Positions 58,931 to 64,000 of a stretch of DNA of 64,000 nucleotides are shown here, in pieces. A model generated the notes under the pieces. The model did no database searches. It worked only from the letters and a program-made list of their open reading frames with translations, and was not told the origin of the DNA. The number at the start of each line of letters is the position of its first letter. The stretch's first letter is position 1. The DNA comes from Larkinella soli (GTDB lineage: Bacteria; Bacteroidota; Bacteroidia; Cytophagales; Spirosomataceae): assembly GCF_003703975.1 (NCBI RefSeq), contig NZ_QTJY01000002.1, positions 372,001 to 436,000 of the forward strand, in the 5' to 3' direction. The position numbers and the translations under genes are program-made.

Positions 58931-59052
58931 TGATGATCAGAACATTGGAAGGGGCCAGTGCCTCAAATATGAAGAAAAATGAGACAGGACGAACAGAATC
59001 GGAGGGAAAAGAACCGGGTTTTGCAAAAAATTAATACCCCGACCCGGAATCG

Positions 59053-59784
59053 TTACTCTTTTTCCTTAAACCGCCATACTTTTTCGATGACCGGCGATTT
59101 CTGAAGCGTTTCGTACAGTTCCTTATCGCTCTGAAAGCTAAGCTGATGCAGAAGGTAGGCTTCTACGAAAACCGAAAACTCGGGCCGGTCGAACGGCCAG
59201 GGATCGACGCCCAGGGTCTGGTTCGGTCGCTGGAAAATGTAGTAAATCGTCCCGTCCGGACCGGGGCTGATTTCGAGCCGGCGGTTGTTGTCGGGCAGAC
59301 GGCCCTGGCACAGGATGAGCGACAGGGCGTCGCACCATTGCACGAAGGCGTAGGCAAACCGGGCATCGTCTTTCCGGACGTCGAGTTTCTTCAGCCAGTT
59401 CGTCTGATTCTGTTTCTGTTCTTTCAGGAAGACCGCCATCTCCGGGTTTTCCTTCTCCAGCGATTCATACAGGAAGGTCGCGTGCATCGACACCATCAGG
59501 GCATTCCAGCGGCTTTTTTCGAGGGCGATTTCGACCATGCGTTTCGCCTGTGGCACGGAGTATTCCAGGATGCGGAAGTCCATCGGCGCCCCCGCTTCGG
59601 TGAGGTGGTTCCGACCCTCCCAGGGGTCCTGGCCATCGTCGTGTTCCGTCAGGGCAACCAGGGTTTCGATCCAGCGGATGGGTCGCTTATCGGGGTGCCA
59701 GTGATTGGCGGCCTGCACGGCGAGCAGCCCGTGGGCCTGCTGATGAATCACTTCCCAGCCGAAATCCGTATTTTTTACGATCAT
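59053..59784 (-). CDS. DUF3891 family protein
   Basis: The 243-residue protein has the DUF3891 pattern. Examples are VIHQQAHGLLAVQAANHW near the start, LVALTEHDDGQDPW with His and Asp residues resembling an HD-type metal site, and VQWCDALSLILCQGR and IYYIFQRPNQTLGVDPWPF. It is soluble with no signal. The function is unknown. The terminator of the PNPOx-like gene lies 35 bases upstream, so it is likely a separate transcript. Confidence 0.85.
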   Translation of the reverse strand: MIVKNTDFGWEVIHQQAHGLLAVQAANHWHPDKRPIRWIETLVALTEHDDGQDPWEGRNHLTEAGAPMDFRILEYSVPQAKRMVEIALEKSRWNALMVSMHATFLYESLEKENPEMAVFLKEQKQNQTNWLKKLDVRKDDARFAYAFVQWCDALSLILCQGRLPDNNRRLEISPGPDGTIYYIFQRPNQTLGVDPWPFDRPEFSVFVEAYLLHQLSFQSDKELYETLQKSPVIEKVWRFKEKE

Positions 59785-59818
59785 TGGGTATAGTGTGAGG
59801 TATGGGATTTACACAAAA

Positions 59819-59841
59819 ATGCCGACTCCCGGAGTCGGCAT
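59819..59841 (-). terminator. Rho-independent terminator after the general-stress PNPOx-like gene
   Basis: The near-perfect palindrome ATGCCGACTCC / GGAGTCGGCAT (59819-59829, 59831-59841) is followed on the minus strand by TTTTTG. It ends the transcript of the gene stopping at 59874. Confidence 0.8.
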
Positions 59842-59873
59842 TCGGTTGGTTGATAACGGATTTGCTGAGAGAA

Positions 59874-60380
59874 TCAGGACGGATTCTCGACCAGTTTGTT
59901 CTCCCCCTCCTTGTAGGTGTCGCCGGTCAGGGCGGCCCGGGCCATTTCAAACAGTCGGATCATCCGGCTGGAGGTAGAATCCCAGTATTCGGCGGTTTCG
60001 GTATGCACCTTCAGTACCGCCAGTTCCGGGTCATCCTTGCCTTCGGGGAACCAGGGTTTAGCCATCGGCGACCAGATTTCCTCAATTTTGGCACGGTCGT
60101 GCAGTTCCTGGGCCTCTCCGCTGATGGAAACGTAAGAAGCCTTGTCGGGGTGAGCGAAGGCCACATTGACCTGATAATTCCTGTCGATGTGGTCGGTTTT
60201 CGGTGAATGGGATTTAGTCAGAAACCACAGATTGCCCTCTTCATCGAACTTCATAGCGGCCATCGGGCGGCTCACCAGGCGCCCTTGTTCATTCTGGGTG
60301 GTCAACATACCGATCCGAATCTGTTCAACCAGTTCACTGACTTTCTGCATGCCCGGATCGAGCGGTTTTTTCGTTTCCAT
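59874..60380 (-). CDS. General-stress type pyridoxamine 5'-phosphate oxidase-like protein
   Basis: The 168-residue protein is of the GSP26 type: GMLTTQNEQGRLVSRPMAAM, GNLWFLTKSHSPKTDHI, NYQVNVAFAHPDKASYVSIS and AEYWDSTSSRMIRLFEMARA. The split-barrel fold probably binds FMN or FAD, not pyridoxamine phosphate. It is cytoplasmic. A very strong imperfect inverted repeat (60408-60463) and a near-match -7 box (60394-60401) lie upstream. It resembles a stress-induced gene in Bacteroidota. Confidence 0.9.
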   Translation of the reverse strand: METKKPLDPGMQKVSELVEQIRIGMLTTQNEQGRLVSRPMAAMKFDEEGNLWFLTKSHSPKTDHIDRNYQVNVAFAHPDKASYVSISGEAQELHDRAKIEEIWSPMAKPWFPEGKDDPELAVLKVHTETAEYWDSTSSRMIRLFEMARAALTGDTYKEGENKLVENPS

Positions 60381-60393
60381 AACGTTGTGTCAT

Positions 60394-60463
60394 CAAGGAT
60401 AAGACGACTGTCGGGCAGTAATCGTCGTAGTGGATGGACTACAAACCGATTAGTGCCCGACAG
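60394..60463. promoter_or_regulatory. Large inverted repeat upstream of the stress PNPOx-like gene
   Basis: CTGTCGGGCAGTAATCG (60408-60424) and CGATTAGTGCCCGACAG (60447-60463) are complementary in 16 of 17 positions. A second inner stem, GTAGT / ACTAC, lies at 60427-60431 and 60438-60442. A near-match -7 box TATCCTTG (60401-60394 on the minus strand) lies between it and the start. It could be a dimer-binding operator or a cruciform. Confidence 0.6.
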
Positions 60464-60790
60464 CCTTGAATTGAATAAGTATATAAGGTGCCGGCTTTCA
60501 GGCTGTGGGTCTTCATCGGTATCCGCATCCGGAGCGAAACACAGTTTCTATCGTCCGTCCGGAAATTCGGATACACACCGGAAACAACTACGTCGAAAAG
60601 GATCGGATCCGCCTGGCAATATTGGACTCCCCGCCCCTGATACCATTCCCCTGCTTTCGCTCGTGATGGCTGGATTGCCTTCCTGACGTCCTTCCGGTGC
60701 TGATGGCCCCGCCGGTTGTTCGACCGGCACCGATTTGAACCCGATTTCAGGCAGCGGAGATCAGTGACCTCCGGCCCGGTCCGGGTGCTG
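60464..60790. other. Gene-free gap, nothing convincing seen
   Basis: About 330 bases separate the stress PNPOx inverted repeat from the end of the Cys-rich protein gene. An open frame on the plus strand (60207-60686) is low in coding character and is rejected. A weak hairpin GCCGGT / ACCGGC lies at 60711-60728 without a T-run. Confidence 0.5.
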
Positions 60791-61195
60791 TTAATTGTAA
60801 AGCATCTCCTGACGGCCCAGGGCGTCGAATAAGGTCCGCGAAATTTCGGATTCGCGTTCGGGCCGGCTCGTCATGTCCAGAATAGTCATGCAAACCCGGA
60901 TGCACTGGCGGCAGACCGATGCGATCTGGCAGGCCCGTTCCAGGCTCATCCGCTCACATTCCTCGGCGCATTTTTCACAGACTTCGATGCAGGTTTTGGC
61001 GACCAGACGCGTGTTTTCGGAACCGCGAACGTACAGCATCGCCACCTGACGACAAAGATCGGAGCAGTCGAGACTTAAAAAGATACAGCGATACAGTTCT
61101 TCAATGTCCTGCTGGCGTGAACATTCCGTTGCGTACTCATCACACACCGTGGCGCATTCAACCAGCGTGTCGTAAACGTTTTTCTTCCAGATCAT
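60791..61195 (-). CDS. Cys-rich four-helix bundle copper-binding protein (DUF326/Csp-like)
   Basis: The 134-residue protein has 14 Cys residues, at positions 14, 18, 25, 37, 44, 48, 69, 73, 76, 80, 89, 95, 98 and 102. They are spaced on helices with CxxxC-type patterns (LVECATVCDE; CIEVCEKCAEECERM; VCRQCIRVC). This matches four-helix-bundle copper storage proteins. No signal peptide is seen, so it likely acts in the cytoplasm. It could buffer Cu(I). The nearby YdaT-like gene is on the same strand just upstream. No copper ATPase or CopZ is in the window. Confidence 0.9.
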   Translation of the reverse strand: MIWKKNVYDTLVECATVCDEYATECSRQQDIEELYRCIFLSLDCSDLCRQVAMLYVRGSENTRLVAKTCIEVCEKCAEECERMSLERACQIASVCRQCIRVCMTILDMTSRPERESEISRTLFDALGRQEMLYN

Positions 61196-61227
61196 AACGG
61201 TATTAAACTAAACTGGGTTTTAAATTC

Positions 61228-61485
61228 TTATGAAACAGCCTGTCTTTGCCCACCCAGACTATCCATCTGGCGATCATCCCAGACTCCCTGGGATCTCATC
61301 CCATCAGCTTCCGTGATCCGGCGACGAGCCCAGGAGCGCGCTTCGCAAATGCTGGTCAGAATGACATCATGCTTATCGAGGCCGCCCTGTTCCAGCAGGG
61401 AATTAGCAATCTCGATGGCTTTGGCCCGCACGCTTGGAGTGAGGGATCGCATGGCTGCCGGGAAGTGAGTCTGGCTCCAGATCAT
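61228..61485 (-). CDS. YdaT-like small protein
   Basis: The 85-residue protein has the N-terminal pattern HFPAAMRSLTPSVRAKAIEI, then ANSLLEQGGLDKHDV. This resembles the N-terminus of B. subtilis YdaT (DUF2188 group). The C-terminal half is charged and unassigned (ARSWARRRITEADGMRS). It is soluble. It precedes the copper-binding protein gene by 32 bases on the same strand, so the two may be cotranscribed. The family match is by pattern only. Confidence 0.65.
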   Translation of the reverse strand: MIWSQTHFPAAMRSLTPSVRAKAIEIANSLLEQGGLDKHDVILTSICEARSWARRRITEADGMRSQGVWDDRQMDSLGGQRQAVS

Positions 61486-61563
61486 GGCTGTGACGTCTTA
61501 TTGGTACCGGCTATAGTGAGATTTTTATGCCAGTCTGGCGGGGCCGGGAAAGATGCCTAAATC

Positions 61564-61606
61564 AAAAAAGCCAAAGACCTGAATGTCACAGGTCTTTGGC
61601 TTTTTT
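61564..61606 (-). terminator. Strong terminator after the sensor kinase gene
   Basis: The 18-base arms at 61564-61581 and 61589-61606 are perfect complements with a 7-base loop. On the minus strand a T-run ends the stem, 100 bases after the kinase stop at 61707. It separates the kinase operon from the YdaT-like gene. Confidence 0.9.
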
Positions 61607-61706
61607 ACCTTTGTTAAATCCAAATAAACAGTTGACTTGCAGAGCGATGGATGTAGAATTCACACGCGTCAGTGTGTATAAAAATACACAGCCCGCCACA
61701 CCCCGT

Positions 61707-63191
61707 TTATTTGGGAAACAGTAAGCGAAACGTAGTGCCGGCCCCTACCTGGCTCTCCACTTCGATCGAGCCCCGGTGGCTGTTGATGATGTTCTGAGTG
61801 GTGGTCAGGCCCAGGCCCATCCCGCCCTGTTTGCCGGTAAAGAAGGGGTCGAACAGCCGCTGGCGGTTTTCCTCCGAAATACCGGTCCCATTGTCTTCCA
61901 CGACGACCATGACGGCGCGGTCCTGCAGGGGCTGGGTCCGGACGGTCAGGACGCCTTTTTCGTCTTCCATAGCCTCCACCGCGTTGATCAGGATGTTGAG
62001 CAGGGCGGTTTTGAACTGCTCCTTGTCGAGCGGCACCGCGCAGTCGTCCGACGAAAAGTCGGTCACGAGCTTCATGCCTTTCAATTGCAGCCGGTCATTG
62101 ACCAGAAACAGCGTCTCCCGGACGGCATCGTTCAGGTCGTTGGGCTGAAGTTCCAGTTCCCGCGGCTTCGAGGAGTTGAGCATTTCGGTGATCAGCTGCC
62201 CGATGCGCTCGGCGTTCCGGCGAATGATGCTGAGGTAGAGCGTCAGGCCGGGGTCATCATCAGGCAGGTCTTCCTTCAGCTGTTCCAGCGCCAGATGCAG
62301 ATTGGTCAGCGGGTTACGGACCTCATGCGCGATGCTCCGGGCGATCTTGCCCGTCATGCTGAGTTTTTCGGCGATCAGAATGTCACGCTGGGCTTTTTTC
62401 TGCTGCGTCACATCCCGAACGATGGCCTGATACCAGGTAATGGCTCCGCTCTTGTCGGTGATGGCAACCGCCGACAGCAGGCAGTCGATTTTCTTCCGGT
62501 CCTTGCTGACCAGCACGATTTCCATATCCTTGACCTGCTCCGACTCGGCGATGCGGTCCCGGATCTGATCATAGACCGCCGGGTTCTCAAACAGCTGTCG
62601 GATGTCCATCTGCCGCAGTTCATCGATGCCGTAGCCGGTCAGGTTCCGGAACGAAGGATTGATTTCCTGAAAATCGAAATGCCGGTCGGTGACGAAAATG
62701 GCGTCGATGGAACGCTCGAACAGCGAGCGGTATTTGTTCTCCTTTTCCGCCACTTCGCCCATGATCTCCGACTGGCGGAGGGCATACCGGATACTGCGTC
62801 CGAGCAGCTGCGCGTCGATGCGGCCTTTGACGAGGTAATCGGCCGCTCCCAGCTTCAGGGCCGAATAATCCACTTCCAGATCGTCCTGGCCGGTCAGCAG
62901 GATCATGGGAGCCAGACAACCCACCTTGAAGGCTTCCTGGATCAGTTCGATCCCGGTCCGCTCGCCCAGCCGGTAATCGACCAGATAGACGTCGTACTGA
63001 TCGTCGCAGACGCGTTCCAGGGCATCGTCGAATTCACTGACCCAATCGAGCTGGATGTTGGCATTGTCGCGGGTTGAAACCAGGGTTTTCGTCAGAACAA
63101 AATCGTCTTCGTCATCCTCAACCAGAAGCACCCGGATGGTCTTTTCCGGCGCACTATCGGGTTGAGTCGTCTGGTAAGGAAACGGTGTCAA
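61707..63191 (-). CDS. Hybrid sensor histidine kinase: receiver, PAS and kinase domains
   Basis: The protein has 494 residues and no membrane segment. The receiver domain (~18-135) has LLVEDDEDDF, phospho-acceptor Asp72 in LVDYRLGERTG, and AADYLVKGR. A PAS domain follows (~150-265; IFVTDRHFDFQEINPSFRN). The HisKA domain holds His289 in RSIAHEVRNPLTNLHLALEQ. The ATPase domain ends with DNGTGISEENRQRLFDPFF and GLGLTTTQNIINSHRGSIEV. The N-terminal receiver ahead of PAS is unusual and suggests that the kinase is an intermediate in a relay. It overlaps the stand-alone receiver gene by 38 bases. Confidence 0.92.
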   Translation of the reverse strand: MTPFPYQTTQPDSAPEKTIRVLLVEDDEDDFVLTKTLVSTRDNANIQLDWVSEFDDALERVCDDQYDVYLVDYRLGERTGIELIQEAFKVGCLAPMILLTGQDDLEVDYSALKLGAADYLVKGRIDAQLLGRSIRYALRQSEIMGEVAEKENKYRSLFERSIDAIFVTDRHFDFQEINPSFRNLTGYGIDELRQMDIRQLFENPAVYDQIRDRIAESEQVKDMEIVLVSKDRKKIDCLLSAVAITDKSGAITWYQAIVRDVTQQKKAQRDILIAEKLSMTGKIARSIAHEVRNPLTNLHLALEQLKEDLPDDDPGLTLYLSIIRRNAERIGQLITEMLNSSKPRELELQPNDLNDAVRETLFLVNDRLQLKGMKLVTDFSSDDCAVPLDKEQFKTALLNILINAVEAMEDEKGVLTVRTQPLQDRAVMVVVEDNGTGISEENRQRLFDPFFTGKQGGMGLGLTTTQNIINSHRGSIEVESQVGAGTTFRLLFPK

Positions 63192-63603
63192 TCCAGTATT
63201 TCTTTATGGTGGTCGTAATATCCAGCAAAGTTCCAAAATCGAACGGTTTGGAGATATACGAGCTGACCCCCAAATCATAGGTCCGCAGGATATCTTCTTC
63301 GGCCGTAGAGGTCGTCAGAACGACGACCGGGATCTGACGGAATTGTTCGTTCGCCTTAATTTCGCGAAGGGCCTGAATTCCGTTTTTTCGGGGCATATTC
63401 AAATCCAGTATTATCAGGCTGGGACGGGGCGAAGCGGCATACGGTTCGCGCTGATGGAGATAATCCATCAGTTCTTCTCCATCCTCTACAAAACACAACT
63501 GGGCCTGAAGGTTGGATTCGCGAAACGCCTGCTCGAGCAGCATCCGGTCGTCGGCGTCGTCATCAGCAATTAATATACTGGTTTTAGGTTGCTTGCCAGT
63601 CAT
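63154..63603 (-). CDS. Single-domain response regulator (Rcp1-like)
   Basis: The protein is 149 residues from ATG 63603; a start three codons earlier at 63612 is also in frame. The receiver shows ILIADDDADDRMLLEQAFRE, the phospho-acceptor Asp in LIILDLNMPRKNG, LTTSTAEEDILRTY with the switch Thr, and Lys in SSYISKPFDFG. No output domain is present. It overlaps the hybrid kinase gene by 38 bases, so the two are coupled and form a phosphorelay. The output target is unknown. Confidence 0.93.
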   Translation of the reverse strand: MTGKQPKTSILIADDDADDRMLLEQAFRESNLQAQLCFVEDGEELMDYLHQREPYAASPRPSLIILDLNMPRKNGIQALREIKANEQFRQIPVVVLTTSTAEEDILRTYDLGVSSYISKPFDFGTLLDITTTIKKYWIDTVSLPDDSTR

Positions 63604-63612
63604 TCTTCTCAA

Positions 63613-63979
63613 TCAGGTTAAATGATACGAAGCACTCGTCAGATTTTCTGTAACGGCTCTATACTCACAAGTTAGTAACAAGATCAAAAACCGTTAGTTT
63701 TTTTCACGGCGAAATGATTAAGTATATACGTTCCAAAACCTGCAATTTAGCCTTATTTTACGTCATCCTCAGCAAAATCTTTCTTGTAATATTCCACACT
63801 CTGTAGAATCCGATCTACACCCTGCTTCAATGCCGACGCCCGATAAATCCAAAATCAGAGGAAATTTCATATATTTATGATCTTGATAATCAGCCACATA
63901 TTACAAAATTCGCTAACCTTCTTCTTGATTTGGCACAAAATTGTTGGTATGCTTTTCATACAACCAACTCTGTTTTCCT
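63613..63979. other. AT-rich gene-free gap before the right edge
   Basis: About 367 AT-rich bases show no credible gene. They should hold the promoter of the relay operon on the minus strand and of the gene starting at 63980. A TATGCTTT-like box lies near 63949-63956 on the plus strand, 15 bases after TTTG. Confidence 0.5.
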
Positions 63980-64000
63980 ATGAAAAGACCGATCAATAAA
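63980..64000 (+). CDS. Possible gene start at the right edge (7 codons only)
   Basis: ATG at 63980 opens a frame reading MKRPINK, then the window ends. The upstream AT-rich gap fits a promoter. An N-terminus of this kind often starts an exported protein in this group, but nothing can be said about the function. Confidence 0.25.

Noticed and set aside
60207-60686. Plus-strand frame of 159 codons overlapping the PNPOx-like gene and the gap
   Set aside because: It overlaps a real gene antisense, includes the large inverted repeat, and has no domain-like pattern.

Overview
The window is high-GC (roughly 60% in the genes), gene-dense bacterial chromosome. Several features place it in the Bacteroidota, most likely a Cytophagales/Spirosomataceae-type bacterium. 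These are secreted proteins ending in type IX secretion (T9SS) sorting domains, many LytTR and LytS-type regulators, DUF5916 and DUF6644 proteins, little sign of Shine-Dalgarno use, and promoter-like boxes of the Bacteroidota type (TTG ... TAnnTTTG). The genus is an inference. No rRNA, tRNA, CRISPR array, prophage or transposase was seen.

Region 1 (1-11.6 kb, minus strand) is one tightly packed sugar-utilisation operon that runs off the left edge. In transcription order it encodes an AGE-family epimerase, a FucP-type sugar importer, an exported FAD oxidoreductase, a large PQQ-type dehydrogenase fused to PKD, cytochrome c and carbohydrate-binding domains, a double SGNH esterase, a ROK repressor and two Tat-exported Gfo/Idh/MocA oxidoreductases. 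It looks like a periplasmic oxidative route for a modified or acetylated sugar plus uptake of the product. The substrate cannot be read from sequence. An AT-rich gap follows (11.6-12.2 kb).

Region 2 (12.2-24 kb) holds small regulators, including a LytTR gene broken by one in-frame TAG, a divergent MocR/PNPOx pair, a WapI-like protein, a DUF6152-DUF6644 pair facing an orphan molybdopterin oxidoreductase, and DUF5916 divergent from a LytS/LytTR two-component system.

Region 3 (24-39 kb) holds two large modular T9SS cargo proteins, a sugar dehydrogenase-like protein and a GH78 alpha-L-rhamnosidase. Both carry the same poorly known Cys-bracketed, Trp-rich module alternating with putative-Ig domains. 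Between them is a CzcCBA-type heavy-metal efflux operon.

Region 4 (39-51.5 kb) holds a metallophosphoesterase, an alpha/beta hydrolase with a GH130 enzyme, a TetR / metal-fold protein / MFS operon with a clear palindromic operator, an S9 peptidase, DUF1573, an OmpR-type two-component system split by a repeat-like insert, and a beta-propeller protein.

Region 5 (51.5-64 kb) is rich in small stress-type proteins: an OmpA lipoprotein, a DUF2383 four-helix protein, glycogen debranching enzyme, sulfatase, DUF1059, hydrolase, DUF3891, a general-stress PNPOx-like protein, a Cys-rich copper-binding protein and a YdaT-like protein. It ends with a receiver/PAS histidine kinase overlapping a single-domain receiver. 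Strong hairpin terminators separate many of these units. A three-copy palindromic repeat (4.6, 24.1 and 47.3 kb) lies between genes.
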